From the NCBI RefSeq assembly GCF_900129405.1, contig NZ_FQVQ01000004.1, positions 1 through 64,000 of the forward strand: DNA of 64,000 bases. The letters are read 5' to 3'. Below are positions 45,201 through 53,299 of this stretch, one piece after another (positions within the stretch are counted from its first letter, which is position 1; each line of letters starts with the position of its first letter). The position numbers were made by a program, and so were the translations under genes. Source of the DNA: Flavobacterium fontis. GTDB taxonomy: Bacteria; Bacteroidota; Bacteroidia; Flavobacteriales; Flavobacteriaceae. The notes beneath the pieces were generated by a model. That model did not search any database and was not told the DNA's origin. It was given only the letters and a program-made list of their open reading frames with translations.

Positions 45201-45836
45201 ATGAAAAAAGGAGTAACGCTTGTAGTATGCATTTTATTATGTTTGGCTTGTACTTCTGATCCAAAACCAAAACGCATGGGCGTTCAATGCTATGATGATT
45301 TCCCTGCGTATTTACGGGATACAATCCGGAGTGCACTGGAAGAGTATTATGGCATCAAAACGGTTGTGCTCCCCGCGATTGAATTGCCTTCTTCGGCCTT
45401 AAGTTTAAAAAAATCGCCTCGGTATAAAGCGCAAGATGTGATCAAATTTCAGCTTACACATCGCCCAGACACTATAGATTACATTCTCGGCTTGACCACG
45501 AAAGACATTTGTATCACAAAACGCGATGAAAAAGGTCGTGTTTTAAAACCGGAATGGAAGTATACTGATTTTGGTATTATGGGATTGGCGTATCGACCCG
45601 GCAAATCAGCCATTGTTTCCACTTTTCGTTTACACCATTCGTCTTCAAATGTTGTGATCGAAAGAGCCAAAAAAGTAGCTATTCATGAATTTGGACACAA
45701 CCTCGGTATCCCACATTGTCCGAATTCCCATTGTGTGATGACGGCCGCCAATGAGAAAATAAGTACCATTGATCAGGAATCGTTGTTTTTGTGTGGGGAA
45801 TGCAAAAAGCAAATAGCCTTAAAAGTAAAAGCCTGA
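45201..45836 (+). CDS. Archaemetzincin-family zinc metalloprotease, predicted lipoprotein
   Basis: A 211-residue protein with a lipobox (LLCLACTS, Cys about 15). The zinc site matches the archaemetzincin consensus exactly: HEFGHNLGIPHC, then four residues to Cys, V-M, 17 residues, and CGEC. In the family the HExxHxxG histidines bind the catalytic zinc and the four cysteines a second zinc. Archaeal and human members are cytoplasmic; here a lipoprotein signal implies periplasmic or surface placement. Start: ATG 45201, as the upstream TTG adds only two codons. The stop lies inside a hairpin. Confidence 0.9.
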   Translation: MKKGVTLVVCILLCLACTSDPKPKRMGVQCYDDFPAYLRDTIRSALEEYYGIKTVVLPAIELPSSALSLKKSPRYKAQDVIKFQLTHRPDTIDYILGLTTKDICITKRDEKGRVLKPEWKYTDFGIMGLAYRPGKSAIVSTFRLHHSSSNVVIERAKKVAIHEFGHNLGIPHCPNSHCVMTAANEKISTIDQESLFLCGECKKQIALKVKA

Positions 45837-45856
45837 ATCTCTTCAGGCTTTCATTT
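45828..45856. terminator. Hairpin at the convergent archaemetzincin / isomerase junction
   Basis: A perfect 10-bp stem AAAGCCTGAA/TTCAGGCTTT with loop TCTC, overlapping the archaemetzincin stop codon. The T tract after it is weak (TTTCATTT). Confidence 0.6.
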
Positions 45857-45880
45857 ATAATTTATAATTCATAACTATTA
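45853..45880. repeat. AT-rich period-7 microrepeat
   Basis: Heptads ATTTATA, ATTTATA, ATTCATA and a drifted ACTATTA, running up to the isomerase stop codon. Confidence 0.5.
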
Positions 45881-46627
45881 ATAACTGCCATTCAACAATT
45901 CCCCACCAATCGTCGATTTCGCTTCGATACCTAATTTCTTCATCATTTCATAGGTTGTACAAACCGCAGCGGAGGTTACCGGAATGCCACATTCGGCTTG
46001 AATTAAATCAATCGCTTCCAACGAGGGCATTTGCACACAAGCCGATGCTACTAAAACATCGACATCGGTCAAATCCAATTGCTTGTAGATTTCTAGCAAA
46101 TTCAACGGATTTTGTGCGGCAACTTCCAAATTATCGGGAATTTCCAAAGCAATACTTTCTTTTACTTTAATCCCTTGGTGTTCAATATAATCCACCACTT
46201 TATCGGTCAGTGGTCGCATATAAGGCGTGATGATTGATATTTGTTTGGCTCCCAAAACCTTTAGTCCGTTAATCAACGCACCCGCCGAAGTCACAATAGG
46301 AGTAGGGAAGCCGTTGGCGATGGTTTCTTGGTGCAAATTGACTTCCGATACACAATGATAGCCACGTCCCATACTCATAATCGCCACTAAACACGCATAG
46401 CCCATCACATCCACGTGTGCATCCGAAAGTTCGATGGCACATTTCAAACTCATGGCATCCATAGCCGCGAGTTCTTCTTGAGTGACTTTTTTCATGCGCA
46501 TCCGACTGCTGTGAAAAGTGAAGCGTTCGGGTAAAACGGTCTCGCGTGCTCTAAAAATCGCCGGAATTTCGGTTTCCATGGTTACATTGGAGGAGGGGAC
46601 AATTTGCCCAATACGGAATTTTTTCAT
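45878..46627 (-). CDS. Maleate cis-trans isomerase-like enzyme (Asp/Glu racemase superfamily)
   Basis: A 249-residue protein of the maleate isomerase / arylmalonate decarboxylase / Asp-Glu racemase superfamily. It has an N-terminal IGQIVPSSNVTMETE, typical of maleate isomerases, and two candidate catalytic cysteines, Cys79 (VMGYACLVA) and Cys197 (LVASACVQM). Their 118-residue spacing equals that of Cys76/Cys194 in the Nocardia farcinica enzyme as I remember it. It would turn maleate into fumarate. Its place beyond the gentisate-type genes on the same strand makes it a likely last step of that path. Start: ATG 46627; a TTG-initiated form would be 5 codons longer. Arylmalonate decarboxylase or racemase are alternatives. 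Confidence 0.82.
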   Translation of the reverse strand: MKKFRIGQIVPSSNVTMETEIPAIFRARETVLPERFTFHSSRMRMKKVTQEELAAMDAMSLKCAIELSDAHVDVMGYACLVAIMSMGRGYHCVSEVNLHQETIANGFPTPIVTSAGALINGLKVLGAKQISIITPYMRPLTDKVVDYIEHQGIKVKESIALEIPDNLEVAAQNPLNLLEIYKQLDLTDVDVLVASACVQMPSLEAIDLIQAECGIPVTSAAVCTTYEMMKKLGIEAKSTIGGELLNGSY

Positions 46628-46702
46628 GCGTTTTTTCTTCAAAAATAAATCTCAAAAATAACGAAAATTATTTGAAGCGGCGACACATAAACAAGTTAAA
46701 AC

Positions 46703-47905
46703 TCAGTTCGTAGGTATTGCTGAAAGCTGATTTTCTGACCAAAAATTGCTTCCAATTCCTGCCATGTTATAATTGGTAGGTGTTGTACCATATTTTTGAA
46801 TATTGGCCCATAAGTAATAGCGTTTTACGGCGCCACTTGTGTTGTTAATAACGGTTTGTCCATTGGCTAATCCAAAATCACTGGGACCCGCTAATATTCC
46901 CGAGACCAATCCACCTGAGATAATGTCCGTGTTAACAACAACTGTATTACTTGTTGAGAGCGTAGTTCGCACAAAGATGCTTTGTCCTGTGGTTAAGGTC
47001 GTAGCACCCGCCAAAAGGTAGGTACCAAATACAATCCATTTCCCTGGAGGTAAATCGATATACACATTGCAATAGTTCATAGCCGATTGAACACCTACAG
47101 GGGTACCGTTACCAAAACTTGCGCCACCACCAGCAAATACACCAATGACTGCGGGAGTTATTGCGCTAGTATTCACCCAAGTCCCCACTCCGTTTGCATC
47201 AGAGGCTAGAATACGACCTGCAGCTTGCGTCCCATCATTGATTCGTATTTTTCCATTTACGTCCAATCGCTGCGCTGGGGTTGTCGTACCAATTCCGACA
47301 TTACCCCCGTTTAAGACGGTTAGTTTTGGTGAATTGTTTGTCGTTAAATGAACAGCACCTAGGTTTCCTGCATAGGTACCCAACTCTATATCATTTGAAT
47401 TCCCTGAGTAGCTTCCAAAATAGCCCCGATAATTCCCATTTTCGGCAAAAGAAATAAAGAGATTATCACCTCCATCGATAATCATGGGATTGCTGTTAGA
47501 GGAGCGAACATGAAGCGTAGTAACTGGATTATTTGTTCCAATACCCACATTTTCAAAAAGATTAGTGGGGTGTAATTGGCCAAAAATGGTTCGTGTCCAT
47601 TTATCATCTGAAGCCACCATGAGTTTTACATATTGACTACCATTCCAGTAATAATATCCCGTTCCTTCTCCACCTACCACAAAAGGATTCGTGTTGTAAA
47701 CCAACAAACTTATTGCGGGGGAGGCAATGGGTGTTGTACCATCATACACATCCCATAAATCCAAACGAGGAATTAATAGTCCTGAATTGGTGGCAGTAAT
47801 ATCTAGGCTAGCGGAGGGATCAGGGTTAGTAGTACCAATACCAATTTGAGCTTCAATTGTTTCAAAAACAAAGACTAGAAGGAAGAATGTGAGAATTTTT
47901 TTCAT
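46703..47905 (-). CDS. Secreted GIGT-repeat surface protein
   Basis: A 400-residue protein with a signal peptide (about 1-19, ending TIEAQ). Repeated GIGTTNP motifs (IGIGTTNPDPSASLDI, VGIGTNNPVTTLHV, VGIGTTTPAQRLDV) occur as in phage tail-fibre-like and surface proteins of Bacteroidota, and a C-terminal jelly-roll-like beta domain follows (about 260-400). It is likely exported and exposed. No T9SS C-terminal domain is evident. A GTG codon directly precedes the chosen ATG. Function is unknown; its position between metabolic genes is probably coincidental. Confidence 0.82.
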   Translation of the reverse strand: MKKILTFFLLVFVFETIEAQIGIGTTNPDPSASLDITATNSGLLIPRLDLWDVYDGTTPIASPAISLLVYNTNPFVVGGEGTGYYYWNGSQYVKLMVASDDKWTRTIFGQLHPTNLFENVGIGTNNPVTTLHVRSSNSNPMIIDGGDNLFISFAENGNYRGYFGSYSGNSNDIELGTYAGNLGAVHLTTNNSPKLTVLNGGNVGIGTTTPAQRLDVNGKIRINDGTQAAGRILASDANGVGTWVNTSAITPAVIGVFAGGGASFGNGTPVGVQSAMNYCNVYIDLPPGKWIVFGTYLLAGATTLTTGQSIFVRTTLSTSNTVVVNTDIISGGLVSGILAGPSDFGLANGQTVINNTSGAVKRYYLWANIQKYGTTPTNYNMAGIGSNFWSENQLSAIPTN

Positions 47906-47967
47906 CACTTTTTTTGAGTAAAGCTACAATGTGCTTTAAAGCGAATCAATCAACCTTTTGTATCATT

Positions 47968-48591
47968 TTACTGCTTTCCATATAATTTATTTACGGCTTC
48001 GGTTTTATTTTGAACTTGTAACTTCATATAAATATGATTCAAGTGGCGTTTGACAGTACTTAATGAGATAAAAAGTTGATCGGCTATTTCTTTATATAAA
48101 TGCCCTTTGCTTAAAAGTTCAAGTACTTCATATTCACGTTTTGAAAGAAGATTTTGAACATGAGATTCTGAAACGGCATTAAATGTTGATAAAACTTTTC
48201 GTGCAATTTTGGGTGACATCGGACTACCTCCATCATAGAGTTCGATGATCGAGGAAAGTATTTTTTCGGGAGGTGTATTTTTCAAAATATAACCGCTAGC
48301 CCCTGCTTTTAGTGCATCAAATACTTGATCATTGTCTTCATAAATGGTAAACATGATGAACTGAATATCAGGATGTTGTAATTTTAACTCACTGACACAG
48401 TCAATTCCTGATTTTTGGGGTAAATTAATGTCAGTTATTACTACATCAGGAAGTAATTTAGGGATGGTTTCAATAGCTTCTTCTGCATTGGTAAAGCTGG
48501 CTAAAAGGCGTAATTGCGGATCACTTTCAATAATATTTTGAAGTCCTTTTTGAATTTCTATAATATCTTCAATTATACAAATGGTGATCAT
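47968..48591 (-). CDS. NarL/FixJ-family response regulator
   Basis: A 207-residue two-domain regulator with a receiver (IIED acidic pocket; phospho-Asp54 in VVITDINLP; Lys in SGYILK) and a C-terminal LuxR-type HTH (LSKREYEVLELLSKG, then STVKRHLNHIYMKL). The histidine kinase encoded 64 bases upstream on the same strand is the evident partner. The target is unknown. Like the kinase gene, it is visibly more AT-rich than the catabolic genes around it. Confidence 0.92.
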   Translation of the reverse strand: MITICIIEDIIEIQKGLQNIIESDPQLRLLASFTNAEEAIETIPKLLPDVVITDINLPQKSGIDCVSELKLQHPDIQFIMFTIYEDNDQVFDALKAGASGYILKNTPPEKILSSIIELYDGGSPMSPKIARKVLSTFNAVSESHVQNLLSKREYEVLELLSKGHLYKEIADQLFISLSTVKRHLNHIYMKLQVQNKTEAVNKLYGKQ

Positions 48592-48655
48592 TATTCAACA
48601 TTTTATACAAAGGAAACGGATTTTGGTCAAAAAACAATAAACCTTTCGGTTGATA

Positions 48656-50005
48656 TTAATTTAAATGCGCAACGGGAATGCAGAGGGTAATTTTTGTGCC
48701 TTGATCATTTTCAATTTGGAAAGTTCCATTCAATTTTTGAACTCTTTTTTCCATATTTCGCAATCCATTATTCAAAATGGAAGATTTGGGAACTTGAAAT
48801 CCAATTCCATTATCATGAATAGTTAGTAAAAGACTTTCGGATTGATGGATATAAATTATAACGGATGACGCTTGGGCATGTTTAACGACATTGTGGAGGG
48901 CTTCTTTAACAAGCAAAAAAATGCTTCTTCGATGATTGCCAATTACATTTAATGTTGGATTATTAATGTCAATTTGGATTGTCAAATCGATTGAATTATT
49001 TTCGAGATAGTCATTTGAATAGTTTTTGATAAAGGAGCACAAGTCCTCAAGACGATCATTATCTTCATTCAATGCCCAAATAATCTCGCTCATATTTTTG
49101 ACCAAGTCGGAAGACGTTTGGTGAATTTTTTTCAAGGATTCTTCATAGTCCATCTTCATTAAGGCCATTTGACTTAAGTAATTTATTTTTGTGAGTCCAC
49201 TACCCAAATCATCATGCATATCTAAAGCGATGCGATTTCGCTCATTCTCAAGGGCAGCTTGTTTTTCGAGAACTAATTTTTGCATGGCGATAATTTCATT
49301 AGCATCTTCAAGGAGCGCTAAATTCATTTTCTCCCATTGTTGTTTGTTTCGATGGCTTAAGGCAATTGAAAAGAAAACGATATCCGTGAAGCTTCCAATC
49401 ATTAACCATTCGGGAGGATAAATCCATTGTGTATCAGACGCATTTAAATTGGATATAAAACTTACAATTCCAAAAACAAAATAACAGGCGCTTCCAATCA
49501 AAATAAATAGTTGAAAAGTAATGTGGCGTAATTTAAAGCATTCCCACAACATTATAAATGTGAGTAAAAAAATGAAGATACGAATAAGCGTAAATGCAAG
49601 GGCATAATCTTCAAATGGAAAGAACGTTTTGATCAAGATAAATCCCAAAGCATACCCCACAAGTATTATCCTAATAAATGCTTTGGACCAGTACAAAAAA
49701 CGATGCGTGGATTTTGTAATATCTAGCGACTGGAGAATGAAATTAAAATAAGTAGCTAAATATAGAATTTGTATTGGTTCATTAAGAAAATCATATAGTT
49801 TTAATTCGATTTCGGGTTCTAACCAATAAAACAAAAAACCTGAACGTTGAAAAACAAATAGTCCAGTAAAGGTTAGATAAACAAGATAATGTAAAAACAA
49901 CCTGTCCCGATTGTAATAATAGAGAACTATGTGGTATACAAAAGCGAGTAGGATGACTCCTAATAATAAAACCGATATAACGGATTGAAAAATTAAGCCA
50001 TGCAC
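48656..50005 (-). CDS. Sensor histidine kinase, HisKA_3 type with multi-span N-terminus
   Basis: A 449-residue kinase. About seven hydrophobic segments fill residues 5-225, like a 7TMR-DISM sensor without the periplasmic domain. A short coiled coil leads to the phosphoacceptor region RNRIALDMHDDLGSG (His about 266), and a HATPase domain has LLVKEALHNVVKHA and IHDNGIGF. It signals to the LuxR-type regulator downstream. The start is GTG (50005); no ATG fits the frame nearby. It begins 19 bases after the stop of the FAH-family hydrolase gene, so it may be co-transcribed with the aromatic genes. Confidence 0.9.
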   Translation of the reverse strand: MHGLIFQSVISVLLLGVILLAFVYHIVLYYYNRDRLFLHYLVYLTFTGLFVFQRSGFLFYWLEPEIELKLYDFLNEPIQILYLATYFNFILQSLDITKSTHRFLYWSKAFIRIILVGYALGFILIKTFFPFEDYALAFTLIRIFIFLLTFIMLWECFKLRHITFQLFILIGSACYFVFGIVSFISNLNASDTQWIYPPEWLMIGSFTDIVFFSIALSHRNKQQWEKMNLALLEDANEIIAMQKLVLEKQAALENERNRIALDMHDDLGSGLTKINYLSQMALMKMDYEESLKKIHQTSSDLVKNMSEIIWALNEDNDRLEDLCSFIKNYSNDYLENNSIDLTIQIDINNPTLNVIGNHRRSIFLLVKEALHNVVKHAQASSVIIYIHQSESLLLTIHDNGIGFQVPKSSILNNGLRNMEKRVQKLNGTFQIENDQGTKITLCIPVAHLN

Positions 50006-50024
50006 AACACCTATTTTCTTAAAA

Positions 50025-50933
50025 TTAAATTTCTTTCACCGTATTAACGATTGTTCCAATGCCTTCCACGGTGGCTTCCATTACATCGCCATCATACAAC
50101 CATTCTTGCGGATCGCGACCAGCACCCACACCTGCTGGGGTTCCCGTTGCAATAATGTCGCCGGGCTCAATGGTAAAAACGGTACTTAAGTCTTCGATTA
50201 AGTCATTGATGTTGAACAACATAAATTTTGTGTTAGAATGTTGTTTTTCTATTCCATTGACTTTCAAACTCAGGCTTAAGTGATGCGGATTCTCGATTTC
50301 ATCTTTGGTCACCAAATAGGGGCCCATCGGAGCAAAAGTATCTTGTCCTTTGGATACAATCCACTGTCCTTCACGACGGCAATCCCGGGCGGAAATATCG
50401 TTGATCACAGTATACCCAAATACATAATCCATTGCTTCCGACTTCGGTACATATTTCCCTGTTTTTCCGATAACTACGGCTAACTCGACTTCCCAGTCCA
50501 ACTGTGAAGTGAGTTTTGTATTTTTAATCACCTCGGTGTTTGTTGCTGTCACTGTCGTGGGTGGTTTCGAAAAGATGATGGGTTTTTGTGGAAGTTTACC
50601 TGTAGTGTCCAACGTTCTTGCGCTCTCCGCTACATGTTCGGTATAATTTAACCCAATGCCAATAATATTTTTTCGAGGCCTCGGAATGGGAGCGAGTAAG
50701 GTGACTTTATCAAATGGCACCCCGATTTTTGTAATATATTCTTCGGGCGTATCTGCAATCAAATCGTTGATTTCATCGATGATTTCAATTCCCATATCAA
50801 TCAAATCGAGCATATCATCGGGCAAAGGAAAATTGGCCACTTCGCCAAAATCTTCCATATCTATCACTAAATCGTTAAATAAAAATCCTAACCGGGCTTC
50901 TTCATTTTGATAGGTATACGTAACTAATTTCAT
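50025..50933 (-). CDS. Fumarylacetoacetate hydrolase-family protein (acylpyruvate hydrolase)
   Basis: A 302-residue FAH-fold enzyme with a metal site in LDWEVELAVVIG, NDISARDCRREGQW, SKGQDTFAPMGPYL, and GDIIATGTPAGVG. The family hydrolyses C-C bonds of acylpyruvates. Next to a gentisate-type dioxygenase it most likely cleaves maleylpyruvate (to maleate plus pyruvate) or fumarylpyruvate. No maleylpyruvate isomerase is seen and a maleate isomerase is nearby, so direct maleylpyruvate hydrolysis is favoured by inference. Start ATG 50933 (MKLVTYTY) is the family start; the frame runs ten codons further up into the previous gene's end. Confidence 0.9.
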   Translation of the reverse strand: MKLVTYTYQNEEARLGFLFNDLVIDMEDFGEVANFPLPDDMLDLIDMGIEIIDEINDLIADTPEEYITKIGVPFDKVTLLAPIPRPRKNIIGIGLNYTEHVAESARTLDTTGKLPQKPIIFSKPPTTVTATNTEVIKNTKLTSQLDWEVELAVVIGKTGKYVPKSEAMDYVFGYTVINDISARDCRREGQWIVSKGQDTFAPMGPYLVTKDEIENPHHLSLSLKVNGIEKQHSNTKFMLFNINDLIEDLSTVFTIEPGDIIATGTPAGVGAGRDPQEWLYDGDVMEATVEGIGTIVNTVKEI

Positions 50934-50937
50934 TTTT

Positions 50938-52110
50938 TTATTTTTTAATGGTGACCGTTTCACCGTTGTTGTTTATTATTTCTATTTCCGCAGATTGTGT
51001 TGTGATACGTTCTTTGAGACGAACAATATCACAAACAGATAGTTTTTCTAAACTAAGTTGGTCAATTCGAACAATCGGGTTTCCAAATTGAATTTTTGCC
51101 TTGAGTGCTTCATCCCATACAATGCCTACGACCAATTTTTGATCGATTAGGGTTGGCGTAAATTGGGGTGTTTTTTGGGATAAATCATTTTGGGAGGGTG
51201 CTTCAAAATACCACTTTTTCTTCTGAAAATCCAACGTTACTTTTCCCAATTTGAATACATCGAGTCCCATACGTGAGTTATCATCATCTGTGGTTTCTGT
51301 AATAATATTGGAAAACGTTATCCCGTTGATTTTCATTTTTTGAATTTGAACCAAACGGTGGGGGCTTGGTTCCAACTTTTCAAAAAGTCCCAATGAAACT
51401 ACGCCAGTTGATTCTCCAAGTGTTTTTACGACTTCTCCCTTTTTGAAATCTGCATACACTCGATTTGACAAATCGTAAAAACCATCCATTCCTGTATCGA
51501 GTAAAGCAAATTCGCTGCCTTCTTTACAACCTTCACTTTGATGTTCTAATGCGACATAGGGAGCCAATTGTTGGCCAACTAATTGCATTGGAAAACCTTT
51601 AGTTTGTGGAGAAAACGACTTAATCGTATGTGATATTTTTATTTTTTTGGCTGCATAATCTACCTGTAAAACCGCATTTTTAAAGAAGTTACTACCCACA
51701 AAGCCATCCAAACGGTAACATTTTAATACCGGATGATTGTCTAAATCGACCACTATGGCAACACCATTCTCAAATTGCAAGGAACCCAAACGCATTTCAG
51801 GTAAGGGAACCATTTCCATGTTTTGCGTTGTATTATTGGCGTCCACCACATTGACGTCTCTTTTGGAGGCAGGATTAAGGATGTTGGCCACTCGCTTCGA
51901 AATGATATTGGGTGCGCCTGTATCTAGTAGAAACCGATAGGTTTGCCCTGCCAAACTCACTGGAATGATAATTTTACCGTGCTCTAACTCAAAATCGACT
52001 TCCTCCAGAAACTCTTTTTGGGATATTTTTCCAGCATCAAGTTTAAAATCTTGAGCCCAAATATATCCTATTCCCAGAAACATCCAACATACAACAATCC
52101 ACTTTTTCAT
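50938..52110 (-). CDS. Secreted retropepsin-like aspartyl protease with two DTG motifs
   Basis: A 390-residue protein with a signal peptide (MKKWIVVCWMFLGIGYIWAQ) and two aspartyl-protease halves: FLLDTGAPNIIS (about 64) and ALLDTGMDGFYDL (about 205). A C-terminal region of about 80 residues contains a PDZ-like VRIDQLSLEKLSV segment. Clan AA proteases of this form are common in Bacteroidota; substrates are unknown. It is tightly placed between the dioxygenase (9 bases) and the FAH hydrolase (4 bases) though it has no evident metabolic role, so either it was inserted into the operon or it acts on an envelope component of the pathway. Confidence 0.87.
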   Translation of the reverse strand: MKKWIVVCWMFLGIGYIWAQDFKLDAGKISQKEFLEEVDFELEHGKIIIPVSLAGQTYRFLLDTGAPNIISKRVANILNPASKRDVNVVDANNTTQNMEMVPLPEMRLGSLQFENGVAIVVDLDNHPVLKCYRLDGFVGSNFFKNAVLQVDYAAKKIKISHTIKSFSPQTKGFPMQLVGQQLAPYVALEHQSEGCKEGSEFALLDTGMDGFYDLSNRVYADFKKGEVVKTLGESTGVVSLGLFEKLEPSPHRLVQIQKMKINGITFSNIITETTDDDNSRMGLDVFKLGKVTLDFQKKKWYFEAPSQNDLSQKTPQFTPTLIDQKLVVGIVWDEALKAKIQFGNPIVRIDQLSLEKLSVCDIVRLKERITTQSAEIEIINNNGETVTIKK

Positions 52111-52119
52111 AGCTACTTT

Positions 52120-53232
52120 TTAACTAATGATTTGATGTCCGTTATTTTCGGTTAAAATGCGGTCTTGATATAAGCCTAAGCCTTCAATTACAGGTAAATC
52201 ATTGAAGTGGAATAAACAGGCATCTTCCGTTTCAGAGGCATTGTGATGTTCGTGCCATGCCCATGAGGGCACACAGAAAATATCGCGTTCTTTCCAATCG
52301 AAGCGTTTCCCATTAATAATAGAATAGCCGCTTCCTTTGGCGCATTGGTACACAAACGACCCCGTATGTTTGTGGGCTTTTCCTTTGAATCCTTTGGGTA
52401 ATAATTGCATGGAAGCACTCATGGTTTGCATCACATGTCCGCCCGTTAGCGGATTGCTGTAGCGCAGGTGAATGCCATCAAAAGGATCGATTGGATTTAC
52501 TTCCAATGCTTCTAACAAAGCAGGATAGACTTTGCTCCAGGAATATTTAAATAGGGGAGAATAGGGCTTATCCCACTGCACATCGGCAGGAATGAGTCCG
52601 ACACCACTATAGGTTTTCGGCGAATAATTCAGCGGCACGTCCAAGGGTTGCTTGCCATCAAATACCGCATAATCATTGGCTTCTAAAGCATTCACAAGCG
52701 GAATATCCAAACCGTCTTGCCAAATACAGGTTTGACCGTCGGCTTCTACGCCGTGTTCGTGCCAAGTGGAGTTGGGTGTGATCACAAAATCGTTGACTTC
52801 CAACATGATTTTATTACCGTCGACTACCGTATATCCTTTACTACCCTCCATGATAAAACGCAACGCAGAAGCGCGATGACGGTGTGCCGATGTCGATTCA
52901 CCCGGGCGGGTAACCTGAATTCCGGTATACAACCAACCCACAGCGGCCGAAACGTCTTTGCGTTTGTCATTGACCAGATAGACTACACGTCGCCCAGCTT
53001 GTTCGGGCGTGACGAGTTCGCTCGATTTGAGCACCAGCGCTCGTAAATCGTCGTATTTCCATAACATGGGAACGGAATTGGGTCGCGGCTCCCAAGGTTC
53101 GATATCATTGGCAACGGTCCATAAAGCACCGGCGCCTAAGGTTTCTAATTCTTTGTAATACGCTTCGAGTTCGGGCGTATCATTCACGCGCGCTCTACCG
53201 TATACATCATCGGAATAGTGTTGCTCTTCCAT
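52120..53232 (-). CDS. Gentisate 1,2-dioxygenase-like bicupin
   Basis: A 370-residue two-cupin protein. In the first cupin the iron ligands are visible as SAHRHRASALRF (His117, His119) and WHEHG (His158, His160). The second cupin keeps GKAHKHTGS and WAWHEHHN, so both halves retain histidines. The family opens gentisate to maleylpyruvate with O2; relatives act on 1-hydroxy-2-naphthoate, salicylate, 5-aminosalicylate or 5-hydroxyanthranilate. Neighbouring CoA ligase, hydroxylase and thioesterase genes make a 2,5-disubstituted benzoate the expected substrate. A perfect 33-base palindrome lies just upstream. Confidence 0.9.
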   Translation of the reverse strand: MEEQHYSDDVYGRARVNDTPELEAYYKELETLGAGALWTVANDIEPWEPRPNSVPMLWKYDDLRALVLKSSELVTPEQAGRRVVYLVNDKRKDVSAAVGWLYTGIQVTRPGESTSAHRHRASALRFIMEGSKGYTVVDGNKIMLEVNDFVITPNSTWHEHGVEADGQTCIWQDGLDIPLVNALEANDYAVFDGKQPLDVPLNYSPKTYSGVGLIPADVQWDKPYSPLFKYSWSKVYPALLEALEVNPIDPFDGIHLRYSNPLTGGHVMQTMSASMQLLPKGFKGKAHKHTGSFVYQCAKGSGYSIINGKRFDWKERDIFCVPSWAWHEHHNASETEDACLFHFNDLPVIEGLGLYQDRILTENNGHQIIS

Positions 53233-53247
53233 GGTTTTTTATTTCGG

Positions 53248-53280
53248 AGACCTAACAGGTTTTTAAAACCTGTTAGGTCT
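53248..53280. repeat. Perfect 33-nt palindrome
   Basis: AGACCTAACAGGTTTT and its exact complement AAAACCTGTTAGGTCT are separated by a single T. It lies 15 bases upstream of the dioxygenase ATG and 19 bases after the nitrilase stop. I recall near-identical palindromes as abundant in flavobacterial intergenic regions; an mRNA hairpin at this place could act as a processing or termination site within the operon. Confidence 0.85.
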
Positions 53281-53299
53281 ATATTAATAATTAATAATA

